64,000 nt of DNA from Hygrocybe punicea. Taxonomy: Eukaryota; Basidiomycota; Agaricomycetes; Agaricales; Hygrophoraceae. The position numbers and the translations under genes were made by a program. The notes below the pieces were generated by a model that made no database searches, had not been told where the DNA came from, and worked only from the letters and a program-made list of their open reading frames with translations. The stretch lies in assembly GCA_963556145.1 (NCBI GenBank), contig OY744468.1, positions 1,798,001 through 1,862,000 on the forward strand, read 5' to 3'. Below are positions 1 through 10,974 of the stretch, one piece after another. How positions within the stretch are numbered: position 1 is the first letter of the stretch; each line of letters starts with the position of its first letter.

Positions 1-1326
1 AGGCATTGAGCAGTCTGTCTTGAAGGCCGTGGCAAAGGTTGAGTAGATCCTGGAAGATAGCTTGCTCACGACACTCCCTAGGTCATTGGCACCAATATTG
101 GCTAATCCAATGGCAGATGAATGGTCATACTTAGTGGACAATAATTCTATGTTGATTTCCTTGTTGTCAGTGACGCATTCCAAGCCATTGGTGAGAAGAA
201 CTTTGATGTTGCAGAAAGAGTATACTACATGTCCCAAATGATGGCCACAATGAACGAGGGGATCAGTGAGTGTCCTGGTGATGGGAAATAAACAGGTAGA
301 CTGCAACGCTGGAAGCTGTTGGAGACATACGACTTTTTTCGAGCTCCTTGCTGTAAGGCATTATCATGGGGTCATCGTCCAGTAACTGGGGTAGATTCCC
401 GAGACATGGATTGTTGTAGTAGTAAAGGAAGGAGTGATGTGAAGGCCGAACTTGAACATGATGCTTTAATGCTTGCTTGGAATGGAGTTTAAAGTTGCGT
501 TGAGAGGTTGAAGACGATTACTAAACATGTCAAACGAATATCTGCGCTACAAGAGCAAGGCTACAATGGCATTTGATGGGTTTAATATGAGCAGAGTATC
601 AAATGTGAGAGACGTGCCTTTGTGTACCAAGCTAGTATGAGAAATGCATGAGTCATGAACCATCCCCATCGAAAACCTGGAGTGACCCAAGCAATGCAAC
701 GGAAGCCCAGTGATACTTGCACCAATTATAACTTGTTTGGCTATGACCCCGAAGGATGCCTTGCACACCTTGCGGCCCACTTTTATGGGCCTGATTGGAA
801 GCTGGAATATCCTGTCAAGCAATTTGTTGGCAAACCTCAGCCTCCCCATTATGGCCCTCCGGCTCCATATCAAGTCCCACATCTTCCTGCCAGATTTTGG
901 CCCCAGATGCCTCCAGAGTACTATGGATGCCCTTGTCCCCCATTTCTCTCACCGCTGATCCGCTTTGATCCAAGCGTCTTTGGGGCATTGTGGTATGCCA
1001 AAAGCGTCCCTTCTTCAGCATGTGAGTACAACAAGTCAAAGATAGATATACAAAATGACACTCTGTTCTCAGAAGATATAAATTGCAGACGTGATTTGAT
1101 TGCAAATGAGTTGGCTACCAAGGATGGGTTTGAATGGGAGACAGATTCTGATATGACCAGTAACTAAAAAAATTGGTGTATGGTTGACTTTTTTGCGAGT
1201 CAAGAAAGGGATGCAGGGACTGTCGTACAATAGTTGCATATGGCATAATGCATAAGGAGTATGCTGTGACACAAGATTAAGATGAGGTTAGCAGTACCAA
1301 ACCTAATGCTTTGTCAATAAAATGAG
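1..1326. other. Unrecognised decayed sequence at window start
   Basis: No known family could be recognised here. The longest open frame is 655-1167 (+), 170 codons, rich in Pro, Tyr and Phe in its middle and acidic at its end. Upstream, the same strand shows short open stretches broken by stops, such as an acidic-helical stretch around 430-540. It could be the 3' part of a decayed gene that starts left of the window. The small frames on the minus strand look like chance. No promoter or RNA gene was seen. Confidence 0.3.
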
Positions 1327-1480
1327 CACTAGACCTGATGTTGAGAGTCTGGGAACATCAGGAAAAACACTTTGGCTCTCACATTATCCTGGGAATATTC
1401 CATTTTCCCAGGGTGTCAGAGAGTGCCACAGAGTGTCACAGAGTGTCACAGAGTGTCACAGAGCATTGGAAAGAAACCTC
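1327..1480. repeat. CACTA-like terminal region with 10-bp subterminal repeats
   Basis: A CACTA begins at 1327 and is followed by GAACATCAGGAAAAACACTT (1353-1372). Several tandem copies of AGTGTCACAG follow at about 1425-1470. It lies just beyond the 3' end of the Plavaka transposase pseudogene. CACTA/EnSpm-type elements, the broad group of Plavaka, end in CACTA with subterminal direct repeats, so this may be that element's left terminus. The matching right end was not found, so the assignment is an inference. Confidence 0.35.
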
Positions 1481-3532
1481 AGAGTCACAGAAACTTGTAA
1501 CCCATATTATTACTACCAAATAGTTTTGTATGAATACATATTCTGCCAGTTGTTCACCAAGAAAGTCCCACATTCATCTAAAACATTATCAGTGGTCCAT
1601 GTAATATCTGCAGACCTTCTGAACAGAGGCATTAACATGCAACTCTGCCTAGTGCTTGTTAAAGGAATAATAGAACCCGAACATTGACCATCTGCACGGT
1701 AGAGAGGCTTGAGAGTGTACATGTTGTGATATGGTTCTGCTGTTGGTTTCAGTCCAGTGTACCATTCAACATATGTCAAAGGGGTTTTCAGCCAGATTAC
1801 TGGTGATGGTCCCAGGCCGGAGTCTAGCGATGATGGCAATGTGAAAATCACCCTCACACGTCCGATGCGTATTCCTGACATAAAAAATGTCAACATGAGA
1901 CTGCAAGCTTACCAGAAAGCTTACCTTCAAGACTGGTGGATTCTGCAACGTCAGTGTGCAGAACTATGACATTGTCAAAGTGGCCTGCTCTTTTCTTGAA
2001 GGCAGGAGCAGCCTTTATAACATCACATTCCTCTTCACTGTCTTCTAGACTTGGAGGGTGAAGTTTCAAAGTGTGATAGACATCTAACCTTGCAAAAGGT
2101 AGGTTCAAAGATGCAACGCGGAGGGTCGTTGGATTACCCATGATGTGGTTTAAATAGTCCTTGAGGGCAGTTGAAAATCCTGGAGCGTGATGGCTCTCTG
2201 CAATGACTTTGATCAATTGACGTGGTTGAGTAGGATATTTAGGAAGTGATATCAGGTTACCGGCGGCGTTGTGAGATAGTGATTTGGAAGGAGGACTAGT
2301 GGGACGCTGTGAATCCATCCAGGAGACGTAGTGTTGGAATGTGAACATCTTCTCCTAGCGAGTAAGCCAGTTGATCATTTGTGGAAACTCGTCACGTTGG
2401 TTGGAGGCACGCCATCTGTCCTTAGCTAAATCGATGTGAAGTCATTCAAACAATTCAGTGTTGTAATTGTCAGTGGTACCTAGAAACTTGATGGACTGGA
2501 TGTAGTGGTGCAAGGAATGGAACTTAGGGATGTTAAGATCGTCATGTATGCCAGTTTCAATGAAATAAGTCTTGTGTATGTTAAATATGTTCAGGGCATC
2601 CTGCATGTAACCCAGGGTGACGTCATCATGTGTGCTGTACTGGGCAAGATAAATGAAGTCGAGAAGCACATGACATGCCACGGTGGCCTTCTTGGGCAGA
2701 ACACCCACTAGACAACCCAGGAGAATCTTAGCCATATTCTTCCTCTCTGTGCCAGATATTTGAGAGAGAGCAGAGATACCATTCTTAAAGTGACACAGTC
2801 CATATGCAGGTGGAAGGCAGTGAATACAGTGGTCTAGCTCGTCAGGACCGACGGTGTGCTGACACCAGTTTGCTAGATGCTTGAAGTCACCTTGGTAGAT
2901 CTGATGGAGAACATCAGGTGTAACAGCCAGATTGATGTCTGTGTGAGGAAATCCATCCCAGAAAGGCCTGTAAACACTTTCAGATACCTCCCTGTCCATG
3001 CAGTACTTGTGGAACTGTGATGCCGTAGCTGATGTCCTCTTTGCCTCATCTATTACTCCTAATGTCCACTTCTGAGTCCGATTCGGGTGTGCGAACATAT
3101 CCTGTAGCTTGTCTGCTGGACACTGACATTTAGGGCATGTTCTGTACTTGGAACAAGTAACAAGGCATTGTTCTGGGTAGTCTGCGACATACGATGCTAG
3201 GACAGGATGGACTTTATGAACAGAACCATCACCACTGGTCATCTCGATACCTGACTCTCCTAAGTCTTTCAGGGGTGCCATGATCAATTGCATTGACTCG
3301 TGGAATAAATGTTGATTTCTTGCTCAATGTTCTTGTTTAGTCAACTTGTCATGGCAAATTTTGTCCACTGAAAGATAACCCACTAGAATGGCAGCATGCT
3401 GAGAAGGCTTTCTTCATACAGTTTTGGGTAGATTTCCCAAAGTGAGATAGACAGGATATGCAGACTTGCCACCTGTGAACTGAGTGAGTAGTGTTTTGTC
3501 GGTTGCGAGTATCACAGGTGCTAGAGTTGCGC

Positions 3533-3685
3533 TGGAGAGGTACCGAGGTACCTCTCCGGGGGCTCAGGACTCGCGAGGTAGGACTGGATGGATAGGATGA
3601 CGGACTGACTACTACATCGGGAAGGCTACTGACTAGGTCAACCGTGGGAGCCCGGTCACGTGACTGGCCAGGTCCCACTACTCCA
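3533..3685 (-). repeat. 3' LTR of the 2.0-kb non-autonomous element
   Basis: This matches 5385-5541 closely, with a small indel near GGCTCA. It contains an 11-bp-stem hairpin, GGAGAGGTACC / GGTACCTCTCC, and an imperfect palindrome around GGTCACGTGAC. Both structures are present in both copies. Confidence 0.8.
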
Positions 3686-5384
3686 ACTGCCCCTTTTCCT
3701 CATGGCGACGCCCTCGTCGCCAACTGCTACAGAAAAGAACACAAAACAAACAGAAACTGACCAAAAACTTTAAAGCCACAACTCCCAGTCCCTCAGAATG
3801 CCTTGACTCAAGGCCCCGGCCTTATATCGTGAAGCGGGAAGTCGTCCTCGCGCAGGGGGCGGTAGATTACCAGACTCTATAGAACTCCTCTCTCAAACTC
3901 AAACTCTCCGAATGCCTTCCTCGCGAGGGTTAGGGCTTACGATGCAAGATCCAAAATCGCTCGAATTGTCCTGGCAAGTACTCAGCACAGCATGCAAGTT
4001 CTGGTGATCAAAAATGTAATGGTGTTGGTGGAAACTAGGTAAACAGGTGTGTGAACAGAGTGTAGTGATGGCTCGTAGATAGACTCCAATTGGCATCCAG
4101 TGGTGGGGGGAACAGGGGACAAGACTGTGATAAAAGCTATAATAAATGATGGGGCATAGGGTTGTACTAATGGGGGCATATTATCTCGACGCGAAGGGGG
4201 TTGGCGTATCATGCGAAGGGATCGCGGCGGCTCGTCCAGGTCGAGAACGATGCCGTGGGGAGCTGAGCGAGGGTTCGCAGGGCCAGTTGCATTGGCAGGA
4301 CAGGGCCGTGCAGTGGTGATGTAGCACGGTCGTTGGGTTGCCAAGAAGGGCGGGGTGGCTTGTTTAGGGCAATGGAACATAAAGGGGGGCTCTGGCTGGT
4401 GGGACGTGTGTGCCAGGGGTTAGATGGGCGTGGGGTTGGGGTTGAGATCCACGGGAAACGGGGTCGCGGAATGCTGACGCGGCACAGTGCGTGTTGGGCA
4501 TTGGGTGGGTATGAAACGCCAGGGACAGCTCGTTCGGGGCGACGATGGTGAACGGGGGGCCTCTAGGCAGTCAGACGAGGGTCTGGGGCTCAAACGAATG
4601 CCCCTTGGGCTGGGGTACACGAAAGAACGGGTCCAACGGGGAAGACGTGGGGGATCCGTGGTGTGACCAAAAACGGCGGTGGGGGTTCGTTCAGGGCGTT
4701 AACAAGACACAGGGTGCTCTGGGGGGTGGGCCGCGAGTTTGGTGAGTTGGTCTGGGGCCAGTTGCGCTGGCAGAACGGGGCCGCACGATGGTGATGTGGC
4801 GTGTGGCTCAGGTGTCCGAAAATGATGGTGGGGGTTCGTTTGGCACAATGGAGGGAAACGGGGGGTCCTGGCCGGTGGAACGAGTGTGCGGGGAGTCGAA
4901 TGGGTCTGTGTAGGGGTGGGGGTGACGAGAAACGGGGTCCATGCGGCGGCGCTGCGATTTTCATTGGATTGTCCTAAACTCGCAGTAGTGGGCTATGTGG
5001 GATCCTGATGGGGAACGCGGGGCTCCGGAACATCGAACGAAGTTGCGGGGGGTCGTCTGGACATGGCTGGGTATGAGAAAAGTGGAAATTCGGGGGGTCA
5101 AAAAAAGTGATGTGGCCTGCCGCTTGGGTGCTGAGAAGGGTTGCAGGCATGTTTTTTGGGTTAACGGGGGGCGATGCGGGGCCCTATTGGGTTGAACATG
5201 TGCACCGGGGGGTAATTTGAGTGTTGTATGGCCGTGAGTGAAGAGAAAACGCGTGGTTGTGCAGCAGTGGGTGGTGAGGCCATAAAGAGTTGTCTCGCGA
5301 GAAAATCCAGCAAAGAAAGGCAAAAGAGGAGAAAATCCCGAAAAAGAAAGCATCAGTGAGTCGAAAATACTCTCATCACCACGT

Positions 5385-5541
5385 TGGAGAGGTACCGAGG
5401 TACCTCTCCGGGGGCTCACGCAGGACATGAGAGGTAGGACTGGATGGATAGGATGATGGACTGACTACTACATCGGGAAGGCTACTGACTAGGTCAACTG
5501 TGGGAGCCTGGTCACATGACTGGCCAGGTCCCACTACTCCA
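5385..5541 (-). repeat. 5' LTR of the 2.0-kb non-autonomous element
   Basis: This is the second copy of the 155-bp direct repeat, with the same terminal hairpin. Downstream on the minus strand, TGGTGATGAGAG begins 3 nt after the LTR and is a possible primer binding site. The tRNA was not identified. Confidence 0.75.
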
Positions 5542-6261
5542 GTGCCGACTGGGAGACATGTCTGATAGGAAGTGTCAGGCCGATTTCAGAGAGTTGAGAG
5601 TGGAGAATGTATCGTTGCACACCTGGATTACATGCCACCAAGATCCCATCCACCTCTCAGAATAGACTCTGTTTGAGCGACTGACGTCTGAATATACTTT
5701 CTTTGGGACATAGACCATACTCTGCGATAAGGTTGGATCACCCCATTGACAATGTATTGCCTCAATCACGTCTCTGAACCTTACTACATGCTTCTCCAGA
5801 GGACGATCCTTGAAGGACAGATGCTTGGTTTGCCACTTTCCCACTCTGTGGGGAATGTCATCGATGATCTTATGTAGAGCATGTGTATTCTGGAATGAAA
5901 GCCCTAACTTCTGCCTCACCTGAGGGATCCATGTCAGAACATCAGTGTCGACAGAGAATCCAGAAATCTTACCCCAGGAATGGACAGAAATCGGTCAAAT
6001 GCATTGTTTCCTGGACCGTCTTTAATAACCCAATCTGCAACATGCCAGTCAAGCTCTGATGCAAAAGGATAGAACGAGTTCAGCACAGGGGTGTCGTCTC
6101 CCATAGTGATGTCACCCTCCCCATCTTGTCCACTTCCGAACAGGTTTCTCCAGCATTCGTGTAGATTTTCGTTCATCCGTATCACACACCCTGCTGCTTG
6201 GAATTGGTCTTCTACCCCACTATCGTCTACGTCATCTAGAACCCTGTGCAGCAGATTGCGT

Positions 6262-7194
6262 TGTAGATGCGGGTTCTTGGTGGCTTCGGAACTATATAAA
6301 GAAATATATAAAGATCCTAACCTGTGGGTGTCAGCGTAGAAGTGACTGGATAATTCAGTGTCGGGGATAATAAGTGAAGTGAAAGTGAAATAAAAGTAAA
6401 GCCGCCGCATAAACTCGACTAGTAACGACAAATCCGGCGATGAACGGACTAATAACGATGAACCCGATGGTGAACGGACTGAAAATGAATGAACCCGACG
6501 ATGCCGACGATGTCGGGTACGGCGGGTCGGGTCGGGTCGGGTCGGGTCGGAAACCATGAACAAATATACGGGAACAATGATAAAGTCGACGAAGTGAACT
6601 ATAAAAAGCTAGGGAACTACATGGACGAGCATTTGAAGGGATTAAAACAATTCTGACTATGAGGGAAACGGGGACTAATGGTATCTTATTTTTTGTACGG
6701 TCGTCGGGGACCGTTTTTATAGTACAGGAGTGTGTAGCTACTTTCGGACATGTCTATTTCGGCCGATAGATACTACAAAGAAAAGATGGAATGGGGATGT
6801 GGAAAGGGGGGTTGCAAAGCGACGAAGACAGGAATATGGAGGGGAAAACAAATATGCAAGAAAAAGATCTAAAAAGTCCTACATATCTCCGAAAAGACGA
6901 GGGGATGCATAAATAAGGTAAATCCGAAGTCGGGGATTGAGTCTGAAGAGATCCATCTCCTGGAATTGGAACTCCGAGGCGTTTGAGGCTGCCGGATTTA
7001 GTCTGAGAGCGGCTGTGACGAAGCGGCATACGTCAGTTTATGTCGGTCACGTCACATCACGTCACATCACGTCACATCACGTCGGGTTGCGTCGGGTTAC
7101 GTCGGGTTCGAATGCGAGTTGGATAGAGGCATCGGGTTCGTCCGGATTCGTGATATACGAGGATACGGACTCAGAGGGATGTCGACCCTCTACA
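6262..7194 (-). mobile_element. Solo LTR of the Gypsy-related family
   Basis: On the minus strand it reads TGTAGAGGGTCGAC...CATCTACA, 933 bp, with no internal region. Exact 4-bp target duplications GCGT lie at 6258-6261 and 7195-7198. Removing the LTR and one duplication joins the Plavaka frame ..GPSTAR to NLLHRV.. without loss. It is related in sequence to the solo LTR at 14432-15321 and, more distantly, to the LTRs of the Gypsy element further right. GTCGGGT-type tandem motifs occur at 6520-6550 and a GTCACATCAC tandem at 7045-7090. Confidence 0.85.
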
Positions 7195-7295
7195 GCGTGC
7201 AGTGGATGGTCCAGGCCCTGCTTCATCAATCTGGACTTCGGGTAACATAGCAAGTGTGGCTGATGGCATAGGAATGAAGTCGAACAGATCATTGT

Positions 7296-7480
7296 TGTAG
7301 AGACATCTATATCTCTGGGTACGTATTCACTCATTTTACTATATTCCCTATTTGTTCTATTATTTGTATGTAGTGGCTGTTGTAAATAGTCACAAAAAAA
7401 AAGTTGAGTTTTGGGTTTTTACCCCACTGACAACGGACTTGCACATCGAATCCGCGCCTACCCAGGCCGCGTTCACCACA
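7296..7480 (+). repeat. 5' LTR of the 2.2-kb non-autonomous element
   Basis: 185 bp, near-identical to 9302-9483. The two copies differ by a few substitutions and an A-run length change around 7393. Confidence 0.85.
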
Positions 7481-8029
7481 TCTGGAGCCCACCACGAGGA
7501 CTGTCAACCTCTTCTTCAATTTTCCATCCTTTGACTTTGCCACTTTGGCACCTTTCCCTCTTTCTGGCAGCAACAGCGCCCCATAGTCAACAGCGCCCCG
7601 TATTCGGCAGCATTTCACACACCTCCAGTCTCCCACCAGCTCCTACACCCATTTCCGATGTTTTCAACCCCTTCGTATTGTTTCTTCGTACCAGTTGCAC
7701 CCCCTGGGCTGCAGAATTCGGCCCTTTGGCCTTTTTGTCACGCTGTCACAGCCACATCACACGGTCCCCAATACGGCCCCCCCTTCGCATTCCCCTTTTC
7801 TTTCACTAATCCCGCCACCCACATTTGTTTTAGCACATCCAACGGACTCGGATGACGACCCCCCACAGATCCCGCTCGAAAAACCGCCCCCAGAAAGCTC
7901 CAAAACGGCCGCAACGAGCCCGTCCAACATGGAGCGCGTCTCACGCAGGAAACGAGTAATGGAGACCCTGTAGCCAAAGGAAAACACCCACCATGCAACG
8001 GCTGTTGCATGTGCACCTTTAGGTACGCC

Positions 8030-8610
8030 CCCCGTCGTTCCTGTGGTTGCCGTGCAGGAAAACGCGTCCGCACGCGCCAACACGAGGGTAGGACACGTAT
8101 TGACGCGTCCACCTCCGTTTCCGTCTCGTTTTGCCCGCCGTTTGTGCCTACGCCCTCGCCGTCGTCCCCAGCAGTGATCCGTGACGCGCCCCCGCCGTTT
8201 GACCCCAAGCCATCGCCAGGAAAACGCGTCTGCACCCTCCAACGCGAGGATGACACGCGTATCGACGCCTCCGCCCCCGTTTCCGTCTTGACTCACCCGC
8301 CGACCCCCTCTGCGCCCTCTCCGTCGTCCCTGGCAGCAAGTATCGGCACGCCACTACCGTTTGAGCCCACGCCATCTCCAGAAAACCGTGCCAACACTCA
8401 ACGGACGCCATTTTCGACCTGTCCCAGCGTATCCGCCCTCGTTTCACCCTTGTGTCGCCAGCCGTCCACGTCTCTGCCCTCGCCGTCGTCCCCAGAGGCC
8501 ATCCGTGACACGCCCCCGCTGTCTGAGCCCCCGCCGTCCCCAGAAACCCACGCCAGCCCCAAACATACACTGTTTTCGACGTATTCCACCGTTTCCGCCC
8601 CTGTTCCACT
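8030..8610 (+). repeat. Degenerate tandem repeats of about 130-150 bp
   Basis: Successive units share blocks such as CCGTCGTCCC..GCA, CGCC(A/C)TC(G/T)CC(A/G)GAAAA, and CACGCGTATCGACGC or variants. About four decayed copies make a Pro/Ser-rich frame on the plus strand (8009-8620). They lie inside the 2.2-kb non-autonomous LTR element and probably explain its long GC-rich frames on both strands. Confidence 0.6.
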
Positions 8611-8731
8611 CTCGTTTTGACCCCTGGCAGCCGCGTACCACTGCCAGGACCCCCATATCGCCCTCCGTGACGCCGTACAAGCCGCCCCCGCCGCGTTCAA
8701 GCCCCCAACGCCGTCCCACATCGCCCCACCA

Positions 8732-9154
8732 TTGGCCCCTGCGTTCCATCATCCAGGACCAACACCGGACCCACGGACCAGCCCCTACGCCCACGTTCAC
8801 GCCCCCGCGCCTCTGTACGGCCCCCTCCCATCCCAAACAAGTCCGCCCCTGTCCTTCTTCGATGCCCCCAACACACCATGTCACCCGCTACCCCAGTCAA
8901 CCCCGCATGCCCACGATCCACCCCACGGAGCCTCGCAGGCCCATTCGGTAGCCCATACCATGACCCCACGCTCAACCCCGTCCTGCTATGCCCATGCAAT
9001 GCCGCTCCATGACGACATACCCACTGCAACCCTGTGTGCTCTCGAGTCAGCATTGCTATCCCTTAAGGCCGTCAAAGTTTTGGAGCAAAAGATGGGAAAG
9101 TTGGCTGATCGGTTAGAGAAGTTGGAAGATTATGTGTTGGAAGATTATTGTTGA
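8732..9154 (+). CDS. Pro-rich ORF with C-terminal leucine-zipper-like helix
   Basis: A 140-codon frame inside the 2.2-kb LTR element. The first 95 residues are rich in Pro, His, Ser and Thr. The last 40 form a plausible coiled coil, with heptad Leu and hydrophobics and charged Lys/Glu between them. It ends just before a T-rich stretch. It is in the position of a gag-like product, and a coiled coil would fit self-assembly, but there is no zinc knuckle or recognised gag domain. It may be only a relic of a parental gag or an open frame by composition. Confidence 0.25.
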   Translation: MAPAFHHPGPTPDPRTSPYAHVHAPAPLYGPLPSQTSPPLSFFDAPNTPCHPLPQSTPHAHDPPHGASQAHSVAHTMTPRSTPSCYAHAMPLHDDIPTATLCALESALLSLKAVKVLEQKMGKLADRLEKLEDYVLEDYC

Positions 9155-9301
9155 TTTGTTTGGATTTTTTTTTTCTTTTCTTTTCTTTCTTTTCAGTGTT
9201 GTCCTTTCCCTCCCTCCTCATTTTTCTTTTTCTTTTTCCTATTTCTTTCTCCCTTGCCTTGTGTGAGACTGGGGACAGTCTCTATTTGTGTCCCTACTGG
9301 A

Positions 9302-9483
9302 TGTAGAGACATCTATATCTCTGGGTATGTATTCACTCATTTTACTATATTCCCTATTTGTTCTATTATTTGTATGTAGTGGCTGTTGTAAATAGTCACA
9401 AAAAAGAAGAGTTTTGGGTTTCTATCCCATTGACAATGAACTCGCACATCGAATCCGCGCCTACCCAGGCCGCATTCACCACA
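9302..9483 (+). repeat. 3' LTR of the 2.2-kb non-autonomous element
   Basis: 182-bp copy of 7296-7480 ending in TTCACCACA and followed directly by Plavaka coding sequence on the minus strand. Confidence 0.85.
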
Positions 9484-9984
9484 TCGTCATCTGCCATATC
9501 ATCCATTGCGTCCGTGATGTATTCATCCATGTGGCTCCTCTGACCTTCAATTTGGTCTGATTGTCCATCACCAATGCAAAGATCTGAAATCAAGGCTTCT
9601 CCACCCTCTCCATCCAAATCTAAGGGGGAGAGCTGCGCCAACTTGTCACGTCGATACCAGCAGCATGAGCACACCATTGTGAGGTGGGTGGTGCAGCCCT
9701 TCTTAGTCTTGAAGCTTTTCATGCAGACAGGGCAAGAGAGCTCATCTTGGAGATCCATGGTAGCGTTGTTGCAGCGTTCAGTCAAAAGCACAATATGAAG
9801 ATAACCAGGATAAGATTGCTATAAATGAATGATACTGTGTCACATGGTTCTCTGAGATAAGCCCAAGGAGGAACGGATTTGTGAGAGATCACTGCATGCG
9901 TTACGGAACTAGAACCAGAACCAGAACCAGAATAAGTTTCACAAGTTGAGTCACTAGTCTCAGTATTGTCCTAGCCAGTGTTTA

Positions 9985-10750
9985 CAGCCGTTTTCTTAAT
10001 TCTTGACACTTTTTGAATTTTTTAACTGTTTAAGAAAATGATGACTTAGAAAAATTTACCATGTGAAGTTATGTATCTTGTGAAATACTGAATGGATTTG
10101 AATGGTTATATAGGCAAAATTTATCTATTTCATAAGGGCTTTTCAGCTGTACCATCATATCCAAGAAATACTAAGTGTGTGCAGAGATATAGATGACATA
10201 AGATGGAATAGCTACTGAACCTTATGTGAAGTGTAACTTGACGAATACAGCACCAATTTAAGAGATTGTAAGGAATGAAATGTTCCATTTTTCAAGGAGA
10301 ATACACTCCAATACCGGGATTTTTGATATTTTGTGTTATTCAAATTTAAATTAGCAATATTCCCATAAAACTAGAATATTACAATTATCAAGTAAAAATC
10401 TGAGTTTATCAAAAATCCCGGTATTGGAGTGTATTCTCCTTGAAAAATGGAACATTTCATTCCTTACAATCTCTTAAATTGGTGCTGTATTCGTCAAGTT
10501 ACACTTCACATAAGGTTCAGTAGCTATTCCATCTTATGTCATCTATATCTCTGCACACACTTAGTATTTCTTGGATATGATGGTACAGCTGAAAAGCCCT
10601 TATGAAATAGATAAATTTTGCCTATATAACCATTCAAATCCATTCAGTATTTCACAAGATACATAACTTCACATGGTAAATTTTTCTAAGTCATCATTTT
10701 CTTAAACAGTTAAAAAATTCAAAAAGTGTCAAGAATTAAGAAAACAGCTG
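9985..10750. mobile_element. Full-length palindromic MITE, Tc1/mariner-like (TA target)
   Basis: The element starts CAGCCGTTTTCTTAATTC and ends with its inverted copy GAATTAAGAAAACAGCTG. It is flanked by TA at 9983-9984 and 10751-10752. The arms (about 9985-10332 and 10409-10750) are almost perfect reverse complements over some 340 bp, separated by an AT-rich loop of about 75 bp. There is no transposase frame. The TA duplication and CAG terminus suggest Tc1/mariner mobilisation. Confidence 0.8.
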
Positions 10751-10752
10751 TA

Positions 10753-10974
10753 AAAGTAAGCTCTGTGAGAGTAAGGCAGTTTGTAGCACCGAACCTGAGT
10801 TTAACACTGACTTCCCAAAAAGGACCACATTTTATTGTCTTAAAAAGTACACCTTTTCAGGAAGTCAGCACTGGTCAAGCTGATCTCTCAAAAAGTTATC
10901 TTTCGCAACATGCCTTATCATTCATGTCATACGAAACCAAAAGAAATATTGACTCCACCGCCGTTGTCTTGCAT
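10753..10974. other. Intergenic stretch, no supported gene
   Basis: The 84-codon plus frame (10726-10980) begins inside the MITE and has no recognisable content. TCCCAAAAAGGACCACATTTT (10816 onward) resembles one arm of the hairpin at 12942-12997, so a decayed copy of that small repeat may be here. Confidence 0.4.

Larger units (their letters stand above)
3533..5541 (-). mobile_element. Non-autonomous LTR retrotransposon (2.0 kb) in the Plavaka gene
   Basis: Two direct repeats of about 155 bp (3533-3685 and 5385-5541) bound a 1.7-kb interior. On the minus strand the element runs TGGAGTAG...CTCTCCA, the usual TG...CA ends. A purine tract (GAGGAAAAGGGGC) sits just before the 3' LTR, as expected of a polypurine tract. 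The flanks carry a 4-bp target duplication, GCGC (3529-3532) and GTGC (5542-5545), that differs by one CpG transition. The interior is G-rich on the plus strand and gives only Pro-rich frames on the minus strand. No gag, RT or integrase motif is present, so it must be mobilised in trans (TRIM/LARD type). Confidence 0.8.
7296..9483 (+). mobile_element. Non-autonomous LTR retrotransposon (2.2 kb) in the Plavaka gene
   Basis: The LTRs are 7296-7480 and 9302-9483 (TGTAGAGACATC...TTCACCACA). Two bases after the 5' LTR comes TGGAGCCCACCACGAGG (7483-7499). This is nearly the same primer-binding sequence as in the large Gypsy element (TGGAGCTCACCGCGAGG), so both probably prime on the same tRNA. The flanks are TTGT and TCGT, a 4-bp duplication with one CpG decay. 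Excision restores the Plavaka frame (..ADDDDLFDFIP..). The interior is Pro/Ser/Thr-rich and C-rich, with no RT, RNase H or integrase motifs. Autonomous Gypsy relatives probably supply the proteins. Confidence 0.82.
1513..9791 (-). pseudogene. Plavaka-type DNA transposase, split by three LTR insertions
   Basis: The reading order on the minus strand is as follows. An N-terminal C2H2-like finger (CPVC...HL...CWY, about 9660-9745) is followed by an acidic linker to 9484. The frame resumes at 7295 (FDFIPMP..EAGPGPSTAR), then at 6261 (FASELDW, DRFLSIPG). It continues at 5919-5542 (KLGLSFQNT, YVPKKVYSD, WWHVIQ), then 3532-2442 (ILATDKT, YPEQCLV, CPKCQCPADKL, TPDVLHQ, TDNYNTELFE) and 2441-1513 (GRVRVIF, YVEWY, NVLDECGTFLVN). 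These match the conserved blocks of the Agaricomycete Plavaka family. GT-AG introns are visible at 5920-5972 (53 bp) and 1875-1924 (50 bp). In-frame stops lie at 3414-3416 (TGA), 3324-3326 (TGA), 2442-2444 (TGA where the family has Arg) and 2355-2357 (TAG). Three insertions (3533-5541, 6262-7194, 7296-9483) interrupt it. The start is uncertain: ATG at 9791 or at 9758. It is non-functional. Confidence 0.88.

Noticed and set aside
4090..5200. Several G-rich plus-strand frames inside the 2.0-kb LTR element
   Set aside because: Composition-driven: they overlap minus-strand Pro-rich frames, and no gag or pol motif is present.
7411..8951. Multiple long overlapping frames in the 2.2-kb LTR element
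   Set aside because: They come from degenerate C-rich tandem repeats. Only the coiled-coil-ending frame (8732-9154) was kept, at low confidence.
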